From Neopararhizobium haloflavum (lineage in GTDB: Bacteria > Pseudomonadota > Alphaproteobacteria > Rhizobiales > Rhizobiaceae), in NCBI RefSeq assembly GCF_002750855.1, contig NZ_NWUC01000002.1:310001-374000 (forward strand): DNA of 64,000 nt, in the 5' to 3' direction. The notes beneath the pieces are model-generated. The model had not been told where the DNA came from, made no database searches, and was given only the letters and a program-made list of their open reading frames with translations. Every line of letters starts with the position of its first letter. The first letter of the stretch is position 1. Shown piece after piece: positions 55,752 through 63,571 of the stretch. Position numbers and translations under genes: made by a program.

Positions 55752-56108
55752 GCCCTCATTTTCCTCAGCGATGGCGCGTGTTGCATCGCATCGCTTGATG
55801 CGTGCGCGCAATGCGCCGCGCTGAGGGCATTGCCGACATCAAAAGCGACAAGGGAAGGACGAAGGCAGCTCAGGCGTCATCGAGCACGCTCGCGTGCCTT
55901 TCCGGTCTTCTCACTGACAGTGACGGGCTTTCAGGTGCATTCCAGACATGGCACCTGTCAGGGGATGGCTGCATCCGCGCGTCGTGGCAAGCGTCAATGC
56001 CGGTCGGATGGATAGCGCGCCCTGCCCTTGTTGAGGGCACAGGCACAAGCATAGACAGATCGGCACCTTAGACGGTGCGCGTTCACGGTGGCGGGCAATG
56101 CGCCAGCT
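55752..56108. other. hairpin-dense 357-base gap between convergent sciP and FliJ-like gene
   Basis: No ORF in this gap looks like a gene. It holds several exact dyads: CCTCAGCG (55763-55770) with CGCTGAGG (55819-55826); GCACG (55884) with CGTGC (55893); TCACTG-A-CAGTGA at 55911-55923; CAGGTGC (55932-55938) with GCACCTG (55951-55957); and TGCCCT (56023) with AGGGCA (56034). None is followed by a T run on the plus strand. A structured RNA or a stack of convergent terminators is possible. Confidence 0.5.
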
Positions 56109-56465
56109 TCAGCCGGCGCGGCCCATTTTCTGGCTGGCGTCGCGTTCCTCCAGGGCGGCGGCCTTGCCGTGCTCGGCTTCGGCCTCCTCAACGGCAAGCT
56201 CGGCAGCTTCCTGCTGAACCTTCAGCTCGCGCAACGATCCTTGAAGATTGTCGGCGCGCTTGCGTGCTGCCTTGGCAAAGGTCGGATAAGCAAAATGCGA
56301 CGTATCCGTGATGCCGGCCTTGCGTTCCTCGGCGAGGATCTGCTGTTCCAGGTCGGCGCACATACGCTGCAATTCGGCCATCATCATCTCGATCTGCTCG
56401 AGCTGACGACGCTTTTCGTTGAGCTGAAAGGCCTTCAGCCGGACAAGGCTCTCACGTGACTTCAT
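56109..56465 (-). CDS. fliJ: FliJ-like flagellar export coiled-coil protein
   Basis: The 118-residue protein is almost all helix and coiled coil: MKSRESLVRLKAFQLNEKRR, then QLEQIEMMMAELQRMCADLE and KAARKRADNLQGSLRELKVQ. This fits the FliJ family (general chaperone of the flagellar export apparatus), which in rhizobia is often found next to ctrA. The ATG at 56465 has GGAGAG upstream; an in-frame start 207 bases upstream was rejected. Identification rests on size, helix pattern and place, so another coiled-coil protein is possible. Confidence 0.6.
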   Translation of the reverse strand: MKSRESLVRLKAFQLNEKRRQLEQIEMMMAELQRMCADLEQQILAEERKAGITDTSHFAYPTFAKAARKRADNLQGSLRELKVQQEAAELAVEEAEAEHGKAAALEERDASQKMGRAG

Positions 56466-56954
56466 GACGCAATACTCTCCGTACGCGCGATCGGCCATGC
56501 CGAAGCATGCACGACCGTCCCATTGTGGCATGCGGAGCGGTTCATCCGCCCAAAAAGAACGCCACGTCGACACTTGCCCACAATCCTGACCTGAAACGGT
56601 GCCGGACCTTAACAAAAACCTACCGCTGGTAACCTTTCGTTTACGGGCATCGTTAATCATAAGGGCGACCATTTAAGGCTCGGTAAATACGCGTTGCACA
56701 ATTGCCACCGTTGAAAATTACCGAGTCTGCTGAATCACTTAGCGTTGACGGCTTAAGTTGAAGGGCCGTCGAGTGGAGGAATTTTCCTATGAAAATTCAG
56801 TCATCTGGTCATGATTTTTAACAGGGCCGAAAGTGGTTGCCAGCCGGAATCAGAATTTGTTAACCATTTGCTGGCAACGTCGGTCGAGGCAACGACTGGA
56901 TCCGTATCGTTCGAGAGGCAACTCGGACTTTCGGCGGCGGAAAGGGGATGAATA
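56466..56954 (+). promoter_or_regulatory. ctrA upstream regulatory region
   Basis: This 489-base gap has no gene apart from a possible 10-codon ORF. It holds GANTC sites for CcrM methylation at 56723-56727 (GAGTC), 56732-56736 (GAATC) and 56847-56851 (GAATC); a TTGACG at 56745-56750 that could be a -35; an inverted repeat GAATTTT (56779-56785) with AAAATTC (56792-56798); and the CtrA motif TTAACCAT at 56860-56867. TTAA-containing sites also occur near 56590-56660. The layout fits a cell-cycle and methylation controlled promoter, as in Caulobacter. Confidence 0.65.
56789..56821 (+). CDS. possible 10-residue leader peptide upstream of ctrA
   Basis: An ATG at 56789 is followed by nine codons and TAA, giving MKIQSSGHDF. 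A perfect GGAGG at 56775-56779 stands nine bases upstream, a better ribosome site than that of many full genes here. The ORF ends 133 bases before ctrA. It overlaps the inverted repeat at 56779-56798. It could be a regulatory leader ORF, a tiny protein or chance; ten codons are too few to judge by composition. Confidence 0.35.
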   Translation: MKIQSSGHDF

Positions 56955-57656
56955 ATGCGGGTTCTTCTGATTGAAGACGACAGCGCCACGGCGCAGAGCA
57001 TCGAGCTCATGCTCAAATCCGAGAGCTTCAACGTCTACACCACTGATCTGGGTGAAGAAGGCGTCGATCTCGGAAAGCTCTACGACTACGACATCATCCT
57101 TCTCGACCTGAACCTACCCGACATGTCGGGCTACGAAGTTCTTCGCACGCTGCGCCTTTCGAAGATCAAGACGCCGATCCTCATCCTCTCCGGCATGGCC
57201 GGCATCGAGGACAAGGTGCGTGGTCTCGGCTTCGGCGCCGACGACTACATGACGAAGCCCTTCCACAAGGACGAGCTGGTCGCCCGCATTCATGCCATCG
57301 TCCGCCGCTCGAAGGGCCATGCCCAGTCGGTCATCACCACTGGCGATCTGGTCGTCAACCTCGATGCCAAGACCGTGGAAGTCGCTGGCCAGCGCGTGCA
57401 TCTGACGGGCAAGGAATACCAGATGCTGGAGCTTCTCTCGCTCCGCAAGGGCACCACGCTCACCAAGGAAATGTTCCTGAACCACCTTTATGGTGGCATG
57501 GATGAGCCGGAACTCAAGATCATCGACGTCTTCATCTGCAAGCTGCGCAAAAAGCTGGCGACGGCAGCCGGCGGCAAGAACTACATCGAGACCGTCTGGG
57601 GCCGCGGATATGTGTTGCGCGAACCCGACGAAAGCGAAGTGCGCGAAATCGCGTAG
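56955..57656 (+). CDS. ctrA: cell-cycle response regulator CtrA
   Basis: CtrA is the OmpR-type response regulator that controls DNA replication, division and flagellar genes in alphaproteobacteria. The 233-residue protein has the receiver with acidic pocket EDD at 7-9, phospho-Asp51 in [37 protein letters not shown] and Lys in DYMTKPF. The winged-helix domain includes [20 protein letters not shown] near 153 and [12 protein letters not shown]-type recognition helix near 190. It ends in REIA, a possible ClpXP-type degron. GGGGAT lies ahead of the ATG. Upstream CcrM and CtrA sites suggest autoregulation. Confidence 0.97.
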   Translation: MRVLLIEDDSATAQSIELMLKSESFNVYTTDLGEEGVDLGKLYDYDIILLDLNLPDMSGYEVLRTLRLSKIKTPILILSGMAGIEDKVRGLGFGADDYMTKPFHKDELVARIHAIVRRSKGHAQSVITTGDLVVNLDAKTVEVAGQRVHLTGKEYQMLELLSLRKGTTLTKEMFLNHLYGGMDEPELKIIDVFICKLRKKLATAAGGKNYIETVWGRGYVLREPDESEVREIA

Positions 57657-57683
57657 CATAACGGACATCGTCGATATTCGATG

Positions 57684-57713
57684 AACGGGCTGCAGCAATG
57701 CGGCCCGTTTTCG
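57684..57713 (+). terminator. terminator after ctrA
   Basis: AACGGGC at 57684-57690 pairs with GCCCGTT at 57703-57709 around a 12-base loop, followed by TTTTCGTT. It lies 28 bases after the ctrA stop and just before the stop of the convergent receiver gene, so it may serve both. Confidence 0.8.
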
Positions 57714-57714
57714 T

Positions 57715-58080
57715 TCAGGCGACGACCCGGGCGAAGCGGCCGAAGACCGAAGTGAGAATCTTTCGATCGAAGGGCTTGATCAGGAAGTCGTCGGCGCCGG
57801 CACGTTTGCCCTGCATCATCGACTTCAGGTCCGCTTCGACGAGACAATAGTAGATCCGGACGCTTTCACCGTTCGGCATGGATCGGATCGTCGAAATGAA
57901 TTCGAGGGCATCGGGCATCGTCGCGTCGACGATTAGGATGTGAGGCAGTTGCGCATGGCAGTGCGACTGAGCCTGGGATGCGCTATCGGCTTCCGATACC
58001 AGGAAATCGAGGCCCGACAATATCCGCTTGGCGACTTTGCGGATGACGGACGAATCGTCGACGATCATGAGCCGCTGCAT
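57715..58080 (-). CDS. single-domain response regulator receiver (CheY-like)
   Basis: The 121-residue protein is a lone receiver domain. The pocket acids are Asp8 and Asp9 (MIVDDSSVIRKVAKRI), the phospho-acceptor is Asp52 (ILIVDATMPD) and the lysine is Lys102 (FLIKPFDRK). The conserved Thr/Ser of the switch site is replaced by Leu80 (IYYCLVEADL). It is not CpdR or DivK by pattern. It is convergent with ctrA and 126 bp downstream of chpT on the same strand, so a role in the ChpT phosphorelay or in motility is plausible. Confidence 0.85.
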   Translation of the reverse strand: MQRLMIVDDSSVIRKVAKRILSGLDFLVSEADSASQAQSHCHAQLPHILIVDATMPDALEFISTIRSMPNGESVRIYYCLVEADLKSMMQGKRAGADDFLIKPFDRKILTSVFGRFARVVA

Positions 58081-58206
58081 GTCTGCTTCCCCTCGGTTAT
58101 GCGGAGCGCGCGGCGGCGCGTCTCCCTGTTGTCCGATGAAGCATAGGGTTCGAACCCGAAGATTCGGTAAGCGGACAGGCTTAACGGAAGCTTGCCCGCA
58201 CGGCCC

Positions 58207-58848
58207 TCAGACCGGTTCGGCGACGAAGACGACTTCCTCGCCATTGGACGAGGCGGAGATCCGCATGCCAGCTTCTTCCGCCAGAAGGACCGTATAATAG
58301 GGCTGGATGGAGTGCGCATCGACGGCCTCATCGAGAGCGCCGGAGTGGATCTCCAGGAATTTCGGGGGTACGCGCACCATGCGCCCCTTGGAAACAAGCC
58401 GGAAGCGCGGCGCGGTCTCCAGGTCTTCCAGATATACGTCGATGTTGCCGCCGCGAGGGATCGCGCCATACGCGACGAGGAACAGGTTCATAAGAAGCTT
58501 GACCTTGTTCTTCGGAATGATCGCGCGCGGGCCGTTCCACGCTACCGTGGTCTTGGAGTCGGCGTTGACGAAGTCTTCCGTCGCTTTTTGTGCTTCGCCG
58601 GTATCGATGGATGCACCGATCGAGCCTGACGCACCGAATGCGAGCCGGGCGAATTTGAGCCGCACCGAGGCATTGAGTGCGCTGCTGCGGATGAGATCCA
58701 TCGCGTCTTCGTCCGCGCCGCCCTCGTCCAGCAATTCCAGCCCGTTGTTGATCGCACCGACGGGCGAGATGATGTCGTGGCACACCCGGCTGCACAACAG
58801 CGCAGCAAGGTCGGGACCGGCGAGCGTCAGGTTCGGATTCTTCGTCAT
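58207..58848 (-). CDS. chpT: histidine phosphotransferase ChpT
   Basis: ChpT moves phosphate from the hybrid kinase CckA to CtrA and CpdR. The 213-residue protein has the phospho-His in CSRVCHDIISPVGAINNGLE (His24) at the start of the dimerisation helix, and a degenerate C-terminal ATPase-like domain that does not bind ATP (LMNLFLVAYGAIPRGGNIDV near 115). I use the ATG at 58848 (MTKNPNLTLAGPDLAAL) with GGAAGAGG in front; an in-frame start 48 bases upstream was rejected. Confidence 0.93.
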   Translation of the reverse strand: MTKNPNLTLAGPDLAALLCSRVCHDIISPVGAINNGLELLDEGGADEDAMDLIRSSALNASVRLKFARLAFGASGSIGASIDTGEAQKATEDFVNADSKTTVAWNGPRAIIPKNKVKLLMNLFLVAYGAIPRGGNIDVYLEDLETAPRFRLVSKGRMVRVPPKFLEIHSGALDEAVDAHSIQPYYTVLLAEEAGMRISASSNGEEVVFVAEPV

Positions 58849-59051
58849 GGCCTCTTCCGTTCGGATCGTCACCGGGCGGGTTGGCCCGATGGTCATGTCA
58901 TATTAGCCCGCCAAGCTGGTGCCAGGATGGCGCGCATCGCGATTCATGGTGAACACCATGACACCATGAGAGGTAAACCGTTTCTTAAGGGCATTTTCGC
59001 ACAATGGGATCTACGCATTTTCGTCCGCTCGCAGCATTGAAGGAGAAGCCG

Positions 59052-59645
59052 ATGCCCGCGATCCAGACCCAGTGCCGCAGAATGCTGCTGGCCTTCCTCG
59101 TTTTGACAGCCGCCGCCGCATTTGCATTTTCCCCTGCGCGCGCTCAGCAGACGACGACCGCGTCGGAATATTCGGTGCAGGAAATCATCGATGCCGGCCA
59201 CAACTTTTTCGGCTCGACCTCCGGCGGAATTGCCAAAGTGATCGAGCGGGCATTCCAGTCCTATGGCCTACCAAACGGTTACATTCTCGGCGAAGAGGCC
59301 TCCGGCGCGTTCATTGGCGGGCTGACATATGGCGAAGGCCAGCTCTTCACCAAGAATGCCGGCAACCACCAGCTTTTCTGGCAGGGACCGTCGCTCGGCG
59401 TCGATTACGGCGGCCAGGGAGCGCGCACGATGATGCTGGTCTATCATCTGCCCAGCATCGACGGGGTCTACGGGCGGTTTGCAGGCGTTGGCGGATCTGC
59501 ATTCGTCGTGGCCGGTGTGGGCGCGCAGGTGATGCGCCGCGACACCGTTCTCATGGTGCCCATCCGCACGGGTGTGGGCGCTCGACTGGGGCTCAATATC
59601 GGCTATCTGAAGCTGACGCCCGCCCCGACCTGGAACCCCTTCTGA
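59052..59645 (+). CDS. eipA: EipA-like periplasmic envelope integrity protein (DUF1134)
   Basis: The 197-residue protein has a signal peptide (LLAFLVLTAAAAFAFSPARA-Q, cut near residue 31) and the DUF1134 domain: IIDAGHNFFGSTSGGIAKVI, YGLPNGYILGEEASGAFIGG and YHLPSIDGVYGRFAGVGGSA. In Brucella the DUF1134 protein EipA is a periplasmic beta-barrel-like protein needed for envelope stress resistance and is CtrA-regulated, from what I recall. GGAG is eight bases before the ATG. It lies next to the CtrA cluster, divergent from chpT. Confidence 0.85.
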   Translation: MPAIQTQCRRMLLAFLVLTAAAAFAFSPARAQQTTTASEYSVQEIIDAGHNFFGSTSGGIAKVIERAFQSYGLPNGYILGEEASGAFIGGLTYGEGQLFTKNAGNHQLFWQGPSLGVDYGGQGARTMMLVYHLPSIDGVYGRFAGVGGSAFVVAGVGAQVMRRDTVLMVPIRTGVGARLGLNIGYLKLTPAPTWNPF

Positions 59646-59672
59646 GCCATCTTTCCAGCGCTCCGAACGTAA

Positions 59673-59700
59673 ACGGCCGCACCAATCGAGGTGTGGCCGT
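59673..59700 (+). terminator. stem-loop after eipA
   Basis: ACGGCCGCACC at 59673-59683 pairs with GGTGTGGCCGT at 59690-59700 with one wobble pair and a six-base loop. It lies 28 bases after the eipA stop. The T content downstream (CTTCATATT) is moderate, so termination strength is uncertain. Confidence 0.6.
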
Positions 59701-59839
59701 CTTCATATTAGGGATCGCTTACTGGATAGGGATTAACCCTGTCGGCTCATCTCACCGATGCGGGTGATTTCTTTTGGAACAGAATTGATATAATCGGCTT
59801 ATCGAAGGGCACGTCGTTTTCAATGGTATCGCAGCCGCT

Positions 59840-61051
59840 ATGGTCGAGTTCGTACTTCTTTTTGCCCTGGGTTTTCTCACAGCGATCCTGCTCGGCCTCT
59901 TCACAGCGCCCGCCATTCACGGTCGCATCGTCAAACTGACCGAAAGGCGGCTGCAGGCGACCGTCCCGATGAGCCGCGCTGAGTTGCAGGCCGGCAGGGA
60001 TATGGAACGCGCTGCCTATGCGGCAGAAAACCGCCGTGTCGAGACCACACTGAAATCGGAGCGCGAAAAGCGGGTCGAGGCGGTCAAGCGTGCCGACCGC
60101 TTGCAGGATACAGCCGCACGCATGCGCGGAGAAATCGCCGAGCTCGTCAACCAGATCGAGACCATGGCGGCGGCGAGTGCCGACCTGCGCTCGGAACTGC
60201 GACAGAAGGTGCGCCAGAGCGATACGATGACGCTTGCTCTCAGCGATGCCGAGCGAGCGATGATCGATCGGGAACGGCACGTGACCGAGGGGCAGCAGGA
60301 AATCCGGCGCCTTTCCATCGATCTGGAAGACATGCGTGTCGACCTGGCAACCCGCGATACGGAAACGGAGAGCCTGAAATCGAACATCGAGACGATTTCG
60401 GAAGAACGTCGCAGGCTTCGCGACGAAGTCCGCCATACGGCCGCGCGGGCGAAGGATTATCAGTACCGGCTGGAGCGCGAGGAAGAGCGCAGCGCCAACC
60501 TGGAAGAACGCCTTGCCGGCGCTGTGGCGCAACTCAGCGATCACGAGAGCTCGCTTGAGCGTCGCAAGGCTGAAGTCGAGCGGCTCAAGCAGAAGCTGAA
60601 GACCGCGACCAGCGACATGCGCTCGGCAGAAAGCACCTTGCGCGAGATCAGAGACGGCCACCACCGCGACGCGCCCGCCGCCAACGAGAAGACCACCATG
60701 AACGGACACTCCGCAGATATCGCCGACTCGAACGAAGCTGGTCCCGATCACGCCCCTCAGGAAACCGCCGATCGCGGCGCCATCAGCCAGAGAGTGGAGA
60801 AGTTGCGGCAGCGGCACACGGCGCTTGTCGATCGTCTGGTTGCGGCGGAAGACAACAAGGGCGATCAGGCGCTGCGGTCTGAAATCAAGGAGATCGCCGC
60901 CAGCATGATCACGCTGACCGCGGCGCGGGAGGGAAGCGCTTCTCCCATTCATTCCATCCTGGCAAATGACAGCGGCGGCGACGATGTCTCAGATCAGCAT
61001 CTGCCGAGCCTTGCGGCGCGCGCAGCCGAGATGATGCGCGAAAACCCCTGA
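59840..61051 (+). CDS. membrane-anchored coiled-coil protein of unknown function
   Basis: The 403-residue protein has one N-terminal transmembrane segment (FVLLFALGFLTAILLGLF, residues 4-21) and then a long, highly charged coiled coil from about 30 to 290, with heptad-like runs such as ERRRLRDEVRHTAARAKDYQ. A Gly/Asp-rich spacer (about 295-325) and a second short helix pair follow. It resembles envelope or division-associated scaffold proteins of rhizobia but I do not recognise a named family. A TTAACC half-site lies at 59733-59738 upstream, so CtrA control is possible. Confidence 0.75.
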   Translation: MVEFVLLFALGFLTAILLGLFTAPAIHGRIVKLTERRLQATVPMSRAELQAGRDMERAAYAAENRRVETTLKSEREKRVEAVKRADRLQDTAARMRGEIAELVNQIETMAAASADLRSELRQKVRQSDTMTLALSDAERAMIDRERHVTEGQQEIRRLSIDLEDMRVDLATRDTETESLKSNIETISEERRRLRDEVRHTAARAKDYQYRLEREEERSANLEERLAGAVAQLSDHESSLERRKAEVERLKQKLKTATSDMRSAESTLREIRDGHHRDAPAANEKTTMNGHSADIADSNEAGPDHAPQETADRGAISQRVEKLRQRHTALVDRLVAAEDNKGDQALRSEIKEIAASMITLTAAREGSASPIHSILANDSGGDDVSDQHLPSLAARAAEMMRENP

Positions 61052-61063
61052 GGGTTTGCCTCT

Positions 61064-61897
61064 TCAACTGAATTTGCCCATCCGCAGTGCAAATGTGTGC
61101 AAAGCGATGGCAGCGGCTGTCGCAACGTTCAGGCTGTCAAGGCCGGACAGCTGCTCGATCCGTGCCGTGCGCATGCGTGCCATGGCCGATTGGGAAAGCC
61201 CCTCGCCTTCGGTTCCGACGACAAGAGCGACCCTTTGGCCGGGCTCGATTGCTCCGACCGGAACCTCTCCACGCGGAGATAGGCCCCAAAGCTCAAAGCC
61301 GGAGGCCTCCAGCGCCTCTATCATGACGCTCTCGGAGCCGCCTCGCATGAATGGTACCTTGAGCACCGAGCCAACCGAAACCCGGATGGCCTTTCGGTAA
61401 AGGGGGTCGCAACTCTGCTCGTCGAGAACGATCGCGTCGGCTCCGAACGCGGCGGCATTGCGAAAGAGCGCACCGACATTGTCGTGATTGGATATGCCGC
61501 ATGCCACGAGCACGAGTGCCGGATCCGGCAGTCCTTGGAGCACGTCCTGGCGGCTGATCGCCTCGCGATCGCTTGCAAGCGCGAGAACGCCGCGGTGCAT
61601 GGGAAAGCCGGCCACTTCATCCATCACTGCCCGGGAGGCGACGAACACGGGCACTTCAGGCGGAAACCGATCGACGAGTTCTCTAACCCCGGCGAGCCGG
61701 TTCTCCAGAATGAACAGGCTCTCGGCGCGGAACCCGCCCGGCCCGCCATGGACGTCGGCCAGCATGCGCAGCACGACCGTTCCTTCGACGATGAAACGAC
61801 CTTCCTGCCGCCGCATGTCGCGTTCTCGGATAGAGCGGTAGGGGGCAATGCGCGGGTCGGCGGGATCGGTCACGACCTCCACGCGCCGGTCGCTCAC
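61064..61897 (-). CDS. TrmH/SpoU-family RNA 2'-O-ribose methyltransferase
   Basis: This 277-residue SPOUT-fold methyltransferase modifies a ribose 2'-OH in tRNA or rRNA. The conserved motifs are motif 1 SNHDNVGALFRNAAAFGADA near residue 157, motif 2 VALVVGTEGEGLSQSAM near 235 and motif 3 SLNVATAAAIALHTFAL near 255. An N-terminal L30e-like substrate domain occupies about 10-130. The exact nucleotide target cannot be told. It is convergent with the coiled-coil gene. Confidence 0.9.
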   Translation of the reverse strand: MSDRRVEVVTDPADPRIAPYRSIRERDMRRQEGRFIVEGTVVLRMLADVHGGPGGFRAESLFILENRLAGVRELVDRFPPEVPVFVASRAVMDEVAGFPMHRGVLALASDREAISRQDVLQGLPDPALVLVACGISNHDNVGALFRNAAAFGADAIVLDEQSCDPLYRKAIRVSVGSVLKVPFMRGGSESVMIEALEASGFELWGLSPRGEVPVGAIEPGQRVALVVGTEGEGLSQSAMARMRTARIEQLSGLDSLNVATAAAIALHTFALRMGKFS

Positions 61898-61904
61898 TTC
61901 GACC

Positions 61905-62294
61905 TCACTGGCCTACGGTGACGTCGGCCACGATGCGGCCGGCGGCAATATCGAACACATAGGCGCGCGTCTGACCGGTCTCATCTTCACCGAAGAACAA
62001 AATGCGCCCACCGTCGAGAGCAACGTCGTCAACCGAGAAGCCGGCAGGCAAATTGGCTCGCGCGGCGATCGGCGTGGACGCGGCCCCATCGAACGGTGCG
62101 CTTCCTGCCGTGACAGCAGCCGGCGTCTCGTCAGACTGCGCGATACGGTAGACAACGGCGGCAAGCACCGTCATAACGCCGAGAATCATGATGCCGATCG
62201 AGACGACGAGAAGACGGACCATCTTGCGCCGCACCTTCTCCACCTCGGGGTCGAGCGGCTTTTCGTCCGTTTCGTCCAATTCCTGTTTCGACAT
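61905..62294 (-). CDS. single-pass membrane protein of unknown function
   Basis: The 129-residue protein has a charged N-terminal arm (SKQELDETDEKPLDPEVEKV), a transmembrane segment (LLVVSIGIMILGVMTVLAAV, about 27-46) and a small periplasmic domain ending FDIAAGRIVADVTVGQ, which looks like a single beta-propeller-type repeat. I do not recognise the family with certainty; similar small proteins near rluD occur in rhizobia. The ATG at 62294 is favoured by GAGG six bases upstream. It lies seven bases before the SpoU gene and is divergent from rluD. Confidence 0.7.
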   Translation of the reverse strand: MSKQELDETDEKPLDPEVEKVRRKMVRLLVVSIGIMILGVMTVLAAVVYRIAQSDETPAAVTAGSAPFDGAASTPIAARANLPAGFSVDDVALDGGRILFFGEDETGQTRAYVFDIAAGRIVADVTVGQ

Positions 62295-62332
62295 CATCAA
62301 CCTCAATTCGCCTCATCTGCGGCGGGACACCC

Positions 62333-63358
62333 ATGGCCGACCCCTTTAACGAAGCGTCCTCGAATAAGAAAGTGCTGACGGCCGATGAAAGCGCCAGCGG
62401 GCGCATCGACGCGTGGCTGACGGCGCAAGCCGGCGAAGATCTTTCACGCAGTCGCGTCAAAGCCCTGATCAAGGAAGGCGCGGTCACGGTCAATGGCGAG
62501 CCGGCACGCGATCCGCATCGCAAGATCCGGCCGGGCGATGCTGTCTCGTTCTCCATACCGGACCCAGAAGACCCGGAACCGAAGGGAGAGGCGATCCCGC
62601 TCGAGGTGCTTTACGAAGACGACGATCTCATCGTTATCGCCAAGCCTTCCGGCCTCGTCGTTCATCCGGCTGCGGGCAACTGGACCGGCACCCTCGTCAA
62701 TGCGCTCATCCATCATTGCGGGGCCAGCCTTTCGGGTATCGGCGGCGTCAAGCGCCCCGGCATTGTCCATCGGCTCGACAAGGACACCAGCGGTGTGATG
62801 GTGGTGGCGAAGAACGACATCGCCCATCGCCATCTGGCCGATCAGTTCGCCGATCATGGCCGCACCGGCGCCCTGGAGCGGGCCTATCTTGCGCTGGTGT
62901 TGGGCCGTCCCGAGCGGCTGGCGGGCACGATCAATGCGCCGCTCGGCCGGGCGGGTGACAGGGTCCGGCGTGCGGTGAAGCGCGAGCTCGGCGGCGACGC
63001 ACGCGAAGCGATCACGCATTACCGCGTCGTGGAGCGTTTTGCGGAGACGCCGGATGCTCAAGCCGCCGCATCACTGCTGGAATGCAGACTGGAGACGGGG
63101 CGAACGCACCAGATCCGCGTCCACTTGACACATCTCGGCCACCCGCTGATCGGCGACCGGGACTATGGCGCGGCCCTGAGGACCAAATCCAACCGTCTGC
63201 CGGAAGACTTGAAGCGTCTCGTCGATCGCTTCCCAAGGCAGGCGCTTCACGCATTCCTGCTGCAGTTCGAGCACCCGCGCAGCGGTGACATCATGCGGTT
63301 CGAGGCGCCGCCTCCGGAAGACATGGCGGCTTTGCTGAACGGCTTCCGTCAGCTCTGA
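62333..63358 (+). CDS. rluD: RluA/RluD-family pseudouridine synthase
   Basis: The 341-residue protein isomerises uridines in 23S rRNA helix 69 (RluD) or a related site. An S4 domain lies at about 20-75 (RIDAWLTAQAGEDLSRSRVK), then the catalytic domain with VIAKPSGLVVHPAAGNWTGT near 100 and the catalytic aspartate in RPGIVHRLDKDTSGVMVVAK near 145. GRTHQIRVHLTHLGHPLIGD near 260 is typical. The RluD symbol fits best by length and S4 domain; RluC is an alternative. It is followed by rpoH 213 bp later. Confidence 0.9.
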   Translation: MADPFNEASSNKKVLTADESASGRIDAWLTAQAGEDLSRSRVKALIKEGAVTVNGEPARDPHRKIRPGDAVSFSIPDPEDPEPKGEAIPLEVLYEDDDLIVIAKPSGLVVHPAAGNWTGTLVNALIHHCGASLSGIGGVKRPGIVHRLDKDTSGVMVVAKNDIAHRHLADQFADHGRTGALERAYLALVLGRPERLAGTINAPLGRAGDRVRRAVKRELGGDAREAITHYRVVERFAETPDAQAAASLLECRLETGRTHQIRVHLTHLGHPLIGDRDYGAALRTKSNRLPEDLKRLVDRFPRQALHAFLLQFEHPRSGDIMRFEAPPPEDMAALLNGFRQL

Positions 63359-63456
63359 AACATCCGGATAGACGGAACAAATCTCTGATTTCGCGGTTTC
63401 TCGAACAACGCGGATAGAGACGCAGCGTTCACAGCGTGCGTATAGCGGATACGCAA

Positions 63457-63486
63457 CTTGATCCGCCTTTCCGCCGTAATTATCTG
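63457..63486 (+). promoter_or_regulatory. candidate rpoH promoter
   Basis: CTTGATC begins at 63457 and TATCTG lies at 63481-63486, with 17 bases between TTGATC (63458-63463) and TATCTG. This matches the groES promoter at 40504-40533 in the -35 core, spacing and the TATCT -10. It lies 86 bases before rpoH, so rpoH may partly control itself. The rest of the 213-base gap shows nothing else. Confidence 0.5.
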
Positions 63487-63571
63487 TCATTGAAAGGCTG
63501 CTGGTCCCTCACGGACAGCGGCGTTACGGCCTGCCTCTCGGGGGCCGCGAAAAAATGGAAGGGGTGCTCGC

